In this document: positions 1-9,319 of the stretch, piece by piece
Numbering within the stretch: the stretch's first letter is position 1
Layout: each line of letters opens with the position of its first letter
From: CAMEGH01 sp052103595
GTDB taxonomy: Bacteria > Patescibacteriota > Saccharimonadia > Saccharimonadales > Saccharimonadaceae
NCBI GenBank assembly: GCA_052103595.1
Contig: JBQEKC010000001.1
Coordinates: 372,001 to 436,000 of the forward strand
DNA: 64,000 nucleotides
Direction of reading: 5' to 3'
The notes under the pieces: generated by a model
The model's input: only the letters and a program-made list of their open reading frames with translations
The model's database searches: none
What the model was told of the DNA's origin: nothing
Translations under genes and position numbers: made by a program

Positions 1-470
1 TGCCAGCCTTGGATCGTATGCGTTACTTCAATCGGCGCCTTGAGTGATTCACCATCAATCGAACTGTCAAAGATTTTACCCTTGTCATTCCAGCCGATGT
101 AGTACGCACGTACTTCGTTCGCGTTTTTTACTTCTGCGCCATCGCCTTTCTTAAGGTCTTTCTTGCCAAGCTCTTTTACCTTTGAGGCATCAAACGACGA
201 CGCGTTCTTTTCGTACCCCTTTACCAAATCATAATATTTTGGCGAAAGCTTTTTAGCTTCTTCACTTTGCTTTTCTTGATACGCTTCGTACTCCTTTTGG
301 TACTTTTCTAACGCGGCCTGCGTTTCCTTGCTCCGTTCTTCTTGGGCTCGCATATCAATTTCTTGATTTTTGTTCGCCACAATAACAATCAAGAACGATC
401 CAATCGTACCAACAGCCATCACTACGGCCATAATAATAATTCCAATTCGCTGCGCCTTTGACGTCGCCAT
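1..470 (-). CDS. FKBP-type peptidyl-prolyl isomerase (3' end outside window)
   Basis: Only the first 156 codons are in the window; the gene runs off the left edge. An N-terminal membrane segment (about residues 8-29) is followed by a charged, probably coiled-coil stretch rich in E, K and Q (about 30-75) and then the start of an FKBP fold: a GDGAEV strand, an AYYIGW strand, GKIFDSS and a final IQGW. These match the V-x-Y-x-G, K-x-F-D-S-S and I-x-G-W signatures of FKBP prolyl isomerases, which catalyse proline cis-trans isomerisation in folding proteins. The topology suggests a membrane-anchored, outward-facing folding helper. The ATG at 470 is preceded by a GAGGGAG ribosome-binding site. The fold is cut before its catalytic half is complete, so activity cannot be judged. 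Confidence 0.82.
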   Translation of the reverse strand, partial: MATSKAQRIGIIIMAVVMAVGTIGSFLIVIVANKNQEIDMRAQEERSKETQAALEKYQKEYEAYQEKQSEEAKKLSPKYYDLVKGYEKNASSFDASKVKELGKKDLKKGDGAEVKNANEVRAYYIGWNDKGKIFDSSIDGESLKAPIEVTHTIQGW

Positions 471-534
471 ACACTCCCTCTCTTTGTACTATCAGTATGC
501 GTTCTTTTTAGTATAGCATACCGCACTGCACCAC

Positions 535-2316
535 TTAAGCGGCAATATCAAAGTTCTTGAGCTTTTCTTCGGCGGTTTTAGCAGCGCCCGACTGGAGTTT
601 GAGTAGCTCAGCGTAAATACCACCAGTTTTGGCAAGTTCACCTGGCGCGCCAATTTCATCGATCTGACCTTTCTTCAAGGTCACCACCGTATCAACATCG
701 GCAATTGTACTCAGGCGATGTGCAATAATCAGCACGGTACGACCTTTCATAAGGCGTTGCAAAGCATCTTGAACAATCATTTCACTACGGCTATCAAGCG
801 CACTCGTGGCTTCATCAAGAATGAGAATTGGCGCATCTTTTAGTACAGCCCGCGCGATCGCAATACGCTGCTTTTGGCCGCCACTTAATTTAATACCTCG
901 CTCGCCAATTTCCGTGTTGTACCCATCACTTAAATCTTTAATAAACACGTGTGCGTTGGCTGCTCGAGCTGCCCTTTGAATTTCTTCGTCGGTTGCATCT
1001 GGATTGCCGTAGGCGATGTTCTCGCGGATTGTCCCGCTAAAGAGCGACGCGTCTTGGAACACGGTCGCAATATGTTCACGCAAACTCGCCTGTGTTAGTT
1101 GATTAATATCTTTGTCGTTAATGCGAATAACACCTTGTGACGGCGTATAGAGGCGCATCAACAAGTTGGCAATTGTTGTTTTACCGCCACCACTCTCACC
1201 CACTAACGCTAGCTTTTTGCCTGCAGGAATCTTAAACGAAATGTCGCTTAATACGCGCTTTTTGTCAGTGTAGGTAAACGCAACATTTTCATATCGTACG
1301 GTCGCGCTTTTCGCTTGGAGCGTCTCTTTGCCAGCTTCGTTTGTAACTTCAGGCTGCTCGTTCATGGCTTCGGCGTAATCTTTGCTGTTAGCCACCGCAC
1401 GCTGATACATGTCAACAAAGAAACTAATATTCTGGAGCGGGAAGGTTGTTTGCTGCACTAGTGTTAATACCAGTACCATGTCACCAATACTCATGTTACC
1501 CTCGGCTGCATTAGTGAAGAGCACCAGTAGCACCACTACGTACACTAGTGCCTGCGCTAGCATGCGATAAAAGTTCATGATATGCCAATAGCTCGACTGC
1601 TTTTTGGTCGTTGCCTGAATCTGGCGATATTTTTGCGAAAAACTGGCAAGCTCGCGTTTGCCGCTGCCAAAGCTTTTTACTAAACGAATCTGGCCAACTA
1701 CTTCCGCAAAACGTCCACTGGCAATATCAAATGCTTCGTTTTTTGTTTTTTCGTAGGCTTGCCATTTTTTACTTGTTAGCGCGGTAATCCACAAATAGAT
1801 AGGAATTTGTACCAAAATTGCGAGCGCAATCCATGGACTATACCAAAACATCACACCAATTGAGATGACGATTGTCAGCAACATTTGTAACAGGTTGTTT
1901 GCAAACGCGTTCAAAAATTGCGTTACGTCGGTAATAGCGCGGTTCAGTCGATTGATGATTTTACCAGTGGCCGCTTCGTCGTAATATTTTTGTGGCAAAC
2001 TAAGGAGATGTTTGTAATAATTTTGCGACAATTGGCGGCGCATTTTAATCGCCAACATGTCGCCGATGTAACCGCTCCAGTCACGCAGCACCGCAGAGAC
2101 GACACTCACCACACCAACCACCACGGCAACGCCAAACAGCAGACCGCTATCATACGGCGCACCACCGGCAATTGCCACAATCTCGTCGGTGGCGAATTTA
2201 ATCGCAAACGGCATCACCATACTCAGTCCTGCCAAAATGACAGACGAAAGTGCGGCAATCCACACGTAGCGGGTCATGCCCTTGGCATAGCTAAATAGTC
2301 GACTAATTTCTTTCAT
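535..2316 (-). CDS. ABC transporter, fused permease and ATPase (exporter half-transporter)
   Basis: 593 residues. Six membrane segments (about 15-300) form an ABC exporter transmembrane domain; the C-terminal ATPase has Walker A GESGGGKTT (373-381), signature LSGGQ (477-481), Walker B ILILDE (497-502) and the switch histidine in AHRLST. This is the MsbA/multidrug-exporter class, which works as a dimer and pumps lipids, peptides or drugs out of the cell; the substrate cannot be told from sequence. It stands alone, divergent from enolase. A TATAAT box preceded by TGG ends seven bases before the ATG, so the mRNA is probably leaderless. Confidence 0.93.
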   Translation of the reverse strand: MKEISRLFSYAKGMTRYVWIAALSSVILAGLSMVMPFAIKFATDEIVAIAGGAPYDSGLLFGVAVVVGVVSVVSAVLRDWSGYIGDMLAIKMRRQLSQNYYKHLLSLPQKYYDEAATGKIINRLNRAITDVTQFLNAFANNLLQMLLTIVISIGVMFWYSPWIALAILVQIPIYLWITALTSKKWQAYEKTKNEAFDIASGRFAEVVGQIRLVKSFGSGKRELASFSQKYRQIQATTKKQSSYWHIMNFYRMLAQALVYVVVLLVLFTNAAEGNMSIGDMVLVLTLVQQTTFPLQNISFFVDMYQRAVANSKDYAEAMNEQPEVTNEAGKETLQAKSATVRYENVAFTYTDKKRVLSDISFKIPAGKKLALVGESGGGKTTIANLLMRLYTPSQGVIRINDKDINQLTQASLREHIATVFQDASLFSGTIRENIAYGNPDATDEEIQRAARAANAHVFIKDLSDGYNTEIGERGIKLSGGQKQRIAIARAVLKDAPILILDEATSALDSRSEMIVQDALQRLMKGRTVLIIAHRLSTIADVDTVVTLKKGQIDEIGAPGELAKTGGIYAELLKLQSGAAKTAEEKLKNFDIAA

Positions 2317-2398
2317 TCTGACTATTATACCACCAGAGGCGAAACGAAAACAAAAACCGCTCTATGATGATGTGGCGGTTTTTGCTATGATAGAAAGC

Positions 2399-3685
2399 AT
2401 GGAAAGCATAAGCATCTCTACAATAAAAGCACGAGAAATTCTTGATTCTCGCGGAAACCCAACCGTTGAAGCAGATGTCATTCTGCAAGATGGAACATGT
2501 GGGCGAGCAGCCGTTCCAAGCGGTGCAAGCACTGGCAGCCACGAGGCGATCGAGCTGCGTGACGGTGGCGATCGTTATGGAGGCAAAGGTGTACAGCAAG
2601 CAATTGCAAACATCACCGAAAAGATTGCACCAGCACTTATCGGCAAAGACCCTACCAAGCAGCAAGAAATCGACCGCACAATGATTGATCTTGATGGTAC
2701 GCCAAACAAGGCTGCACTTGGTGCAAATGCCATTTTGGCAGTAAGCTTAGCGTGCGCAAAAGCCGCTGCTCTGCAAAAACAAGTACCACTTCATGAACAC
2801 ATCGCCTCGCTTGCCGGCACACAAGATCAACAATCACTACCGCTACCAATGATGAACGTGATGAACGGCGGTCAACACGCTGCAGGCAGCACTGACATTC
2901 AGGAATACATGATTATTCCAAAAGGTGCAACGACCATTAATCAAGCGGTTGAAATGGGTGCAAATGTATTTCATACGCTGGCAAAGGTACTCAAAGAGGC
3001 TGGTTACATGACAACAGTTGGTGACGAAGGTGGCTATGCACCACGCGTCGCGCACGGCAACAAAGAACCAATTGAACATATTCAAACCGCCATCACTCAA
3101 GCCGGCTATACACTTGGCGAAGATATTGGCCTTGCGCTTGATGTTGCAGCAAGCGAGTTTTACCGCGACGGCAATTATCATCTCGAAACAGAGCAGAAAA
3201 TTCTTGATGCGAACGCCATGATTAACGAACTCGTTTCGTACACACAAAAATATCCGCTCCTTTCGATTGAAGATGGCCTTGCTGAAGACGATTGGAGTGC
3301 CTGGCAACGACAGACGGAACTGCTTGGTGAAAACACGCAACTCGTCGGCGACGACCTGCTGGTCACAAACAAAGAGCGACTTGATCGTGCTATCGCTGAG
3401 AAATCGGCAAACGCTATTTTAATTAAGCCGAACCAAATCGGATCACTCTCCGAAACCATCAACGCCGTGCTTACTGCAAAACGAGCTGGTTGGCGGACTA
3501 TTATTTCGCACCGTTCGGGCGAAACTGAAGATGTCAGCATCGCACACATCGCCGTTGGGCTTGGCGCCGGGCAAATCAAAACTGGCTCACTTAGCCGCAG
3601 CGAACGCATTGCGAAATATAACGAGCTGCTACGCATCAGCGAAGCCGCTCCACACCTAACACTCGCGCATCCATTCGGGGCATAA
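2399..3685 (+). CDS. eno: Enolase
   Basis: Converts 2-phosphoglycerate to phosphoenolpyruvate in glycolysis; cytosolic. 428 residues, normal for the family. The N-terminus KAREILDSRGNPTVE, the GGQHAAGSTDIQE loop, the metal-ligand motifs SIEDG and VGDDLLVTN, the catalytic-lysine strand AILIKPNQ and the ISHRSGETED loop are all present. The reading frame is open further upstream (GTG at 2372, ATG at 2387), but the ATG at 2399 gives the usual N-terminus and lies seven bases after a TATGAT -10 box (2386-2391), suggesting a leaderless mRNA. The next gene begins three bases after the stop and supplies the preceding glycolytic step. Confidence 0.96.
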   Translation: MESISISTIKAREILDSRGNPTVEADVILQDGTCGRAAVPSGASTGSHEAIELRDGGDRYGGKGVQQAIANITEKIAPALIGKDPTKQQEIDRTMIDLDGTPNKAALGANAILAVSLACAKAAALQKQVPLHEHIASLAGTQDQQSLPLPMMNVMNGGQHAAGSTDIQEYMIIPKGATTINQAVEMGANVFHTLAKVLKEAGYMTTVGDEGGYAPRVAHGNKEPIEHIQTAITQAGYTLGEDIGLALDVAASEFYRDGNYHLETEQKILDANAMINELVSYTQKYPLLSIEDGLAEDDWSAWQRQTELLGENTQLVGDDLLVTNKERLDRAIAEKSANAILIKPNQIGSLSETINAVLTAKRAGWRTIISHRSGETEDVSIAHIAVGLGAGQIKTGSLSRSERIAKYNELLRISEAAPHLTLAHPFGA

Positions 3686-3688
3686 TAT

Positions 3689-5344
3689 ATGGCTGTTATT
3701 ACTTTCTACGAATCGAGTCCTGTCGACACTCACCAACTGACCGAAAAGCTTTCGGTCACCGACCACTATTGGCAGTATGTTGAAAAGCCGCTCACAGTAG
3801 AAAACGCCAACCCCGACGCTGAAGTTGTATCGGTATTTGTAAACAGTGTTGTAACACGCGAAGTAATGGATGCAATGCCAAAACTGCGTCTTATTGCCAT
3901 ACGTTCAAATGGGTATGATCACATCGACCTTGACCATGCTCGCATGCGTAATATTATCGTGGTGAATGTGCCGAGTTTTGGTGAGAATACCGTTGCAGAA
4001 CACGCGTTCGCCTTACTTTTGGCGCTCGTTCGGCGTATTCCTGCAACTGTTACCGAAACAAAAGAAGGTATCTATAGCTCGAAAGACCATATTGGCATCG
4101 ACTTAATTGGGCGCACACTTGGCATTGTTGGCATGGGGGAAATTGGCGAGTACATGGCAACGATTGGCAAAGGGTTTGGTATGAAAATTCTTGCCAGTGA
4201 CAAAAAAGAAGATCTCGCGCTCGCCGAGCGTCTTGGCTTTTCTTATGTTCCACTTGACGATCTTTTAGTGCAAAGTGACGTTGTTTCGCTTCATACGCCG
4301 CTTAATCCAGATACCTATCACATGATTAACCAGGGAACGCTTGAGCGCATGAAAAATAGCGCCATCCTACTCAATACTTCACGCGGCGAACTAGTCGAAA
4401 ACCGTGCGCTTATCGCCGCCCTCCATAACGACGAAATTGCTGGCGCTGGGCTTGATACACTTGAAGGTGGACGCTATCTTCACTCTGAAATTGCTATCAA
4501 GAATATTGTTGAGAAAGCAGCTTCACCAGAAAGCCACGTTCATAGTGCCGAAGCAAATATCCTTATGAAAATGCCAAACGTGGTGATTACGCCACATGTT
4601 GCCTACAATACGGCCGATGCCATTAAGCGCATCAACGACTGCACTGCGCAGAATATTATTGATTTTTGGTACGGCAAGTCGCCAAACCGCGTCACAGCAC
4701 CAAAAAGCTCGGGCAAACTAGTGATTATTCGCCACGGCCAAAGTGAATGGAACGCGCTTGGGCGCTGGACAGGCACAACCGATGTTCACATTACCGAACA
4801 AGGTATCGACGAATCGGCTGAGATTGGCGCGCTTATGAAAAATATTCCGTTTGATTATGCCTACATTTCCCAGCAAATCCGCACCCGGGAAACACTTGAA
4901 GCATTCAAGAATGGTTCAAACCAGCTCGATCTTCGTTACGAAAATGCTCAAGCGCTTAATGAACGTGACTACGGTATTTACACCGGCATGCGAAAGGACG
5001 ATATTAAAAAAGTGATCGGCAAACCAGAATACGACGCCCTCCGTCGTAGCTGGGATGGACCAGTAGAAGGTGGTGAATCACTCAAGGATGTGTACGAACG
5101 CGTCATTCCGTTCTACTTGCGTATTATTTTGCCACGACTTCGCCATGGACAGAATATCCTTGTGGTTGCACACGGCAACTCTATTCGCTCGTTAATTAAA
5201 TATATCGAAAATATTAGCGATAACGAAATTGGCGAAATGGAAATGATTCAAGGATGCGCGCTTGAATATGAAGTTGATGCAGAAGGCCGCGCTAAAAATA
5301 AAGACATGACACTCCTTGAAACTGCTCAAAACGTTGAACCATAA
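3689..5344 (+). CDS. Fusion of D-2-hydroxyacid dehydrogenase (D-lactate dehydrogenase-like) and phosphoglycerate mutase
   Basis: 551 residues with two complete enzymes. Residues 1 to about 335 are a D-isomer-specific 2-hydroxyacid dehydrogenase: NAD-binding GMGEIG (148-153), the arginine motif NTSRGELV (R232) and the catalytic histidine of TPHVAYNT (H303), closest in look to D-lactate dehydrogenases. Residues about 343-551 are a histidine phosphatase-fold phosphoglycerate mutase: IIRHGQSEWN with the phospho-acceptor His (349) and the second histidine in VVAHGNSIRS. With the enolase three bases upstream this joins the lower-glycolysis mutase to the NADH-recycling step of lactate fermentation. 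There is no stop or frameshift between the halves, so the fusion looks real. The dehydrogenase substrate could also be another 2-hydroxyacid. Confidence 0.9.
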   Translation: MAVITFYESSPVDTHQLTEKLSVTDHYWQYVEKPLTVENANPDAEVVSVFVNSVVTREVMDAMPKLRLIAIRSNGYDHIDLDHARMRNIIVVNVPSFGENTVAEHAFALLLALVRRIPATVTETKEGIYSSKDHIGIDLIGRTLGIVGMGEIGEYMATIGKGFGMKILASDKKEDLALAERLGFSYVPLDDLLVQSDVVSLHTPLNPDTYHMINQGTLERMKNSAILLNTSRGELVENRALIAALHNDEIAGAGLDTLEGGRYLHSEIAIKNIVEKAASPESHVHSAEANILMKMPNVVITPHVAYNTADAIKRINDCTAQNIIDFWYGKSPNRVTAPKSSGKLVIIRHGQSEWNALGRWTGTTDVHITEQGIDESAEIGALMKNIPFDYAYISQQIRTRETLEAFKNGSNQLDLRYENAQALNERDYGIYTGMRKDDIKKVIGKPEYDALRRSWDGPVEGGESLKDVYERVIPFYLRIILPRLRHGQNILVVAHGNSIRSLIKYIENISDNEIGEMEMIQGCALEYEVDAEGRAKNKDMTLLETAQNVEP

Positions 5345-5374
5345 AAACTCCCGCGTAAATAGCGGGAGTTTTTA
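5343..5374. terminator. Bidirectional rho-independent terminator
   Basis: Stem ACTCCCGC/GCGGGAGT with a seven-base loop, flanked by A-run and T-run, so it can end transcription of the eno operon (plus) and of pheS-pheT (minus), which converge here. Confidence 0.9.
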
Positions 5375-5389
5375 TGATAGTGACTGTTG

Positions 5390-7936
5390 CTACACGATAG
5401 TGCCGTTTGTCGCTCGACACACAGCGTCAGCGATGCTCGCAACAATGTCGTTTGCCTCTGAGCCAGAAAGTGTTCGCTCGTATGGTGTCACTGTTACGTG
5501 TAGTGTCACATTTTTTGTTGTGGCATTTTTCGGCTGATAAATACCCGCAAGAATCACCTTAACAACAATGTCTCTGCCACACGGCACCGATTGAGCGGCA
5601 GATTGCACCGTCTCATACGACACGGTTTCTTCTATCGAAACAGAGACGTCTCGACTTACTGATGGATAGCGACTTAGCGGTGTGTATCGAGCCACTTGGC
5701 GCGACAGTGCTGTATGTATACCTTCCGTATCAAGCGTGGCCGCGGCAACGTACTGTGGCAACTTAAAGCTTTTAACTACTGATTGCTTCAACTCGCCAAC
5801 AAGGCCAATAAAAGTACCGTCTGCTGTCTCAATCAGCGCAGAGCGTTCAAGGTCGAATGGTGCAGTCACTGGATATGCTTGATCGGTAACTGCTGGTTTG
5901 TATCGCAGTTCAAGGCCATACTCTACCCCAAGCTGTTCAACAAATCGTCGTATCCGGTAATACGGCGCGCCGTCTTTTTGCTCCTTGCTCGCATACACCA
6001 TATCGACAAAATTGCTTTCACCCGGCAAACCTTCATCGTCGTCTGCGTGATGCTTTTTGTTGTGACCTTTGCCAATTTCAAACAGCGTAAATTCATCGTG
6101 GCCAGCCTTAATGTTGGCATGCACCTTATCAAGCAAACTTGGCAATACCGTCAGGCGATAGTACTGCAAATCCGGGCTCAATGCGTTCGAAACCTTGAAT
6201 GCTTCGCTCGCGTCTTGTTCAGATTTTTTGAAGATATTTTCGTGCACAAAGCTATACGTCAGCACCTCATTTGCGCCAGCGCGTGAAAGACTTGCGCGCA
6301 CGAGCTGCTTTGTTTCGCGCAACGGATTTTTCGGCGCTGGTTTTGTGCTGCGTTGTAACAATTCGCGTGGCAGCTTGTCAAACCCATACAATCGCCCGAC
6401 CTCTTCAACAATATCTTCTGGATATTCAATATCGGTACGCCAAAATGGTGCCGTAATATGAAGCGTATCTTTGTCATCCTCGGCAGGAAACGATGCAAAA
6501 TTAACACGGCGCAGTAAGTTCCCAATTTGATCAGTCGTGAGCGCAACGCCAAGGCGGTCGGTAATAAACGAAGTGTGCAGCACGATTTCGCCGTGCACCG
6601 TCACTTCCTGGTTCCAATCGGTGTGTGCTTCATCACGCACATTGCTGGCTTGTGTTGCACCTGCTAAATCAGCGACGGCGTGCATGAGCTGTTGCACAAT
6701 ACGACCGTTTTGCAACGGGCTCTGACCTTTGTTAAATCGCGCTAACGCGTCGGTAAACACACCATGGCGCATGGCGGTTTTTCGCACCGCGTACATATCA
6801 AATGTAGCAACTTCCAGTACGATTGTCTTGGTAGATTCGCTCACTTCGCTATCCGCGCCACCCATGATTCCGGCCAGGCCAATCGGGCCTTCGGCGTCGG
6901 CAATTACAATATCATCGCCAGTAAGCTCGTACGTTTTATCATTCAAAAGCGTGATTTTTTCGCCCTGCGTGGCCATGCGAGCACCAATTTTTTGCCCCCG
7001 GATCTTATCGTAATCGTAGGCGTGAGTTGGCTGCGCAGTCAGCAACATAAGGTAATTTGTCGCGTCAACCACATTGTTAACCGGCTTTGCGCCCATTGCC
7101 ACCAGCGCGCACTGGAACCATAACGGGCTCGGCGCAACCTGCACGTCTTTCATGACAGCAAACATAATGCGCGGTACGTTTTTTGGCGCGTCGTTGAAGG
7201 TTTCAAGTGGGAGCGATTCGGCAATTTCACTAAATTGCGGCAAGTCCCAATACCAATCTGGGTTTTTGTAGCGTGTATCTTGAAAACCATCTTCCGGCGT
7301 AGTGACACCTTTTAGAATTGCGTCGATTTCGCGCGCCACGCCAAGCTGTCCAAACAAATCTGGGCGGTGCGTAAACATCTTGTTTTCAATATCAATCACG
7401 TAGCCGTTCAAATCAAAGACATCCGCAAACGATGCGCCTGCTTGCAAAGTTTTCCCGTTCGGAAGATCGCGCTTCTCGAGCGCAATAATGCCATCGTGGT
7501 CGCTATTGATGGCAAGCTCATCGCCCGCGGCGAGCATTCCTTGGCTCAACACACCGCGCAGCTTGCGCGCATCTAACACAAACGGTTCGGCGTCGCCATA
7601 GGTACTTGGTACGGTTGCTTTTGGTGGCAACCATACAGCCCACATATCCGCCGCTACATTTGGTGCACCGCACACCACCTGTACGTAGCCATTTTCATCT
7701 CGATCAATGCCTTCAACCGCACCGCCATCATCCACTTTACACACAGTCAGCTTATCGGCATCAGGGTGTTTTTCAGCTGAAGCAACTCGCACGATACACG
7801 CATCTTTATATTTTTCGCCAAGATTAATCACTTCTTCCACGCCGCCAAGTTGCGCATTCACGCGCGCTACCAGCTCGTCAATCGGAGGGAGGTCGACGTC
7901 GATAAATTGTTTTATTATGTTCAAACTTACTTTCAT
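5390..7936 (-). CDS. pheT: Phenylalanine--tRNA ligase beta subunit
   Basis: 848 residues, a little longer than the usual 800. The order is the standard one: N-terminal MKVSLNIIKQFID, tRNA-binding OB domain (about 40-150), the B3/B4 editing region, the B5 and B6/B7 catalytic-like core, and a C-terminal ferredoxin-fold anticodon-binding domain with SRYPSVSRDVSV. It forms the alpha2-beta2 synthetase with PheS, whose stop lies nine bases upstream of this start. A GGAGGC Shine-Dalgarno sequence sits just before the ATG, as expected for the second gene of an operon. Confidence 0.97.
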   Translation of the reverse strand: MKVSLNIIKQFIDVDLPPIDELVARVNAQLGGVEEVINLGEKYKDACIVRVASAEKHPDADKLTVCKVDDGGAVEGIDRDENGYVQVVCGAPNVAADMWAVWLPPKATVPSTYGDAEPFVLDARKLRGVLSQGMLAAGDELAINSDHDGIIALEKRDLPNGKTLQAGASFADVFDLNGYVIDIENKMFTHRPDLFGQLGVAREIDAILKGVTTPEDGFQDTRYKNPDWYWDLPQFSEIAESLPLETFNDAPKNVPRIMFAVMKDVQVAPSPLWFQCALVAMGAKPVNNVVDATNYLMLLTAQPTHAYDYDKIRGQKIGARMATQGEKITLLNDKTYELTGDDIVIADAEGPIGLAGIMGGADSEVSESTKTIVLEVATFDMYAVRKTAMRHGVFTDALARFNKGQSPLQNGRIVQQLMHAVADLAGATQASNVRDEAHTDWNQEVTVHGEIVLHTSFITDRLGVALTTDQIGNLLRRVNFASFPAEDDKDTLHITAPFWRTDIEYPEDIVEEVGRLYGFDKLPRELLQRSTKPAPKNPLRETKQLVRASLSRAGANEVLTYSFVHENIFKKSEQDASEAFKVSNALSPDLQYYRLTVLPSLLDKVHANIKAGHDEFTLFEIGKGHNKKHHADDDEGLPGESNFVDMVYASKEQKDGAPYYRIRRFVEQLGVEYGLELRYKPAVTDQAYPVTAPFDLERSALIETADGTFIGLVGELKQSVVKSFKLPQYVAAATLDTEGIHTALSRQVARYTPLSRYPSVSRDVSVSIEETVSYETVQSAAQSVPCGRDIVVKVILAGIYQPKNATTKNVTLHVTVTPYERTLSGSEANDIVASIADAVCRATNGTIV

Positions 7937-7945
7937 ATCGCCTCC

Positions 7946-8989
7946 TTAAAACTGCCTCAAAAAGTCTAATTTACCGCTTTGAAAATGGCGCACATCTTCG
8001 ATGCCGTATTTCATCATCACGAGGCGGTCGATGCCGCAACCAAACGCAAATCCGGTGTACACAGTCGGGTCGATGTCGGCAGCTTTTAGTACGTTTGGAT
8101 GAATCATGCCGCATCCGAGCAACTCAATCCACCCTTCGCCAGAGCACACCTTGCAGTTAGCATCTTTGCCTTCACAAAACGGACAGCTCAGTGCAAATTC
8201 AAAGCTTGGTTCCGTAAACGGAAAGTAGAACGGATTTACGCGAACCTCAAGCTCTTTGCCGTAATATTCCTGCAAAAACGCTTGCAGCGTCGCAATCAAA
8301 TTACCGACAGTTACACCCCTTGCTACATACACGCCTTCTACCTGGTAAAACGTATGTTCATGGCGTGCGTCTAAATCTTCGTTACGAAACACCCTATCAG
8401 GCACGATTGCGGCGATCGCTTCACCGTTTGCAAGCTGGTGAGCGTACTTTTTAAGCGTACGATTCTGCATATTCGACGTGTGCGCCGGGGCAATTAGGCG
8501 GTCGCCATTCGCATCGGTTTCTTCGGTCATGAACGTATCATAATCATCGCGGGCTGGGTGATCTTTTGGAAAGTTGAGGCTTTCGAACATATAAAATTGG
8601 TCGTCAATTTCGCGCGACTCTTCGGTAACGTAGCCCATGCGATTGAAGATGTCAGAGATTGTTTCGATTTCGCGCATGAGCGGATGAATCGAACCTTGTT
8701 CGCTTGGCAAAAGCGGCGGCAACGGCGCATTCACGTCCATTGGCGCGGTCACGTCGATTGGTGGCAATGACACTTTCGCTAGCTCTGCTTCTCGGGCGTC
8801 AATTGCCGTTTGCAGCTCTTGCTTCATAGTGTTCACCGCTTTGCCAAAAGCACCTCGTTCCGGTCCGGGTAATTCGGCAATCCTCGCATATAGCGCTTTT
8901 AATTCAGATGCTCGCAACACCTCCTGTGGCGCGTCTAATGTAGCGACGCGCGCTAACAACTCGTTTTTTACTGATTCAATCTCGTTCAT
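7946..8989 (-). CDS. pheS: Phenylalanine--tRNA ligase alpha subunit
   Basis: 347 residues. N-terminal coiled-coil arm (about 1-90) followed by the class II catalytic core: HPLMREIE, the DxFYMFESLNFPKDHPARD motif 2 region, FRNEDLDARHEHTF and the GCGIDRLVM motif 3. Between the core strands lies a CPFC...CKVCSGEGW insertion with four cysteines that could hold a metal; E. coli PheS lacks it. It charges tRNA-Phe together with PheT. The -10 box TATACT ends ten bases before the ATG, so the 5' leader should be only three or four bases long. Confidence 0.96.
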   Translation of the reverse strand: MNEIESVKNELLARVATLDAPQEVLRASELKALYARIAELPGPERGAFGKAVNTMKQELQTAIDAREAELAKVSLPPIDVTAPMDVNAPLPPLLPSEQGSIHPLMREIETISDIFNRMGYVTEESREIDDQFYMFESLNFPKDHPARDDYDTFMTEETDANGDRLIAPAHTSNMQNRTLKKYAHQLANGEAIAAIVPDRVFRNEDLDARHEHTFYQVEGVYVARGVTVGNLIATLQAFLQEYYGKELEVRVNPFYFPFTEPSFEFALSCPFCEGKDANCKVCSGEGWIELLGCGMIHPNVLKAADIDPTVYTGFAFGCGIDRLVMMKYGIEDVRHFQSGKLDFLRQF

Positions 8990-9007
8990 ATCTGTTACTA
9001 GTATACA

Positions 9008-9247
9008 CTAGCTTGAGCGAACAATCAGCCAGATAATCACCGCAACGCCAATCACCAATAGCGCCAGCCAGACGCCAAGTAACGTTGAAGAACTTTTTGT
9101 TCCTTCAATAAAGCCAGAATCATCTATACCATCAACAACAGGTGGCGTTTCCATGTCGTGTGCCTTGCGCGCTTTTTCACGCATCTCTGAAGCAATGCGC
9201 TCTTGTAGCTTTGAACGTTGGTCGTCTTTTCGTACATATAATCCCAT
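9008..9247 (-). CDS. Small tail-anchored membrane protein, unknown function
   Basis: 79 residues: a charged, soluble N-terminal half beginning MGLYVRKDDQRSKLQERI, then a single membrane helix at the extreme C-terminus (about 57-76) ending VRSS. No family recognised. The start is supported by a TGG-extended TATACT box that ends exactly seven bases before the ATG (leaderless). It lies just upstream of pheS on the same strand but has its own promoter. Confidence 0.7.
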   Translation of the reverse strand: MGLYVRKDDQRSKLQERIASEMREKARKAHDMETPPVVDGIDDSGFIEGTKSSSTLLGVWLALLVIGVAVIIWLIVRSS

Positions 9248-9319
9248 ACAGGCTAGTATACCACTTTTGGCTTATGCTATACTAAATGCATATTTCTATA
9301 ACATATGGAGGGAAATTGT

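Noticed and set aside
3178..3636. 152-codon minus-strand ORF within enolase, and similar long antisense ORFs across pheT, leuS and ligA
   Set aside because: They mirror codon structure of well-identified genes, lack ribosome-binding sites and give Ser/Arg/Cys-rich products without motifs.
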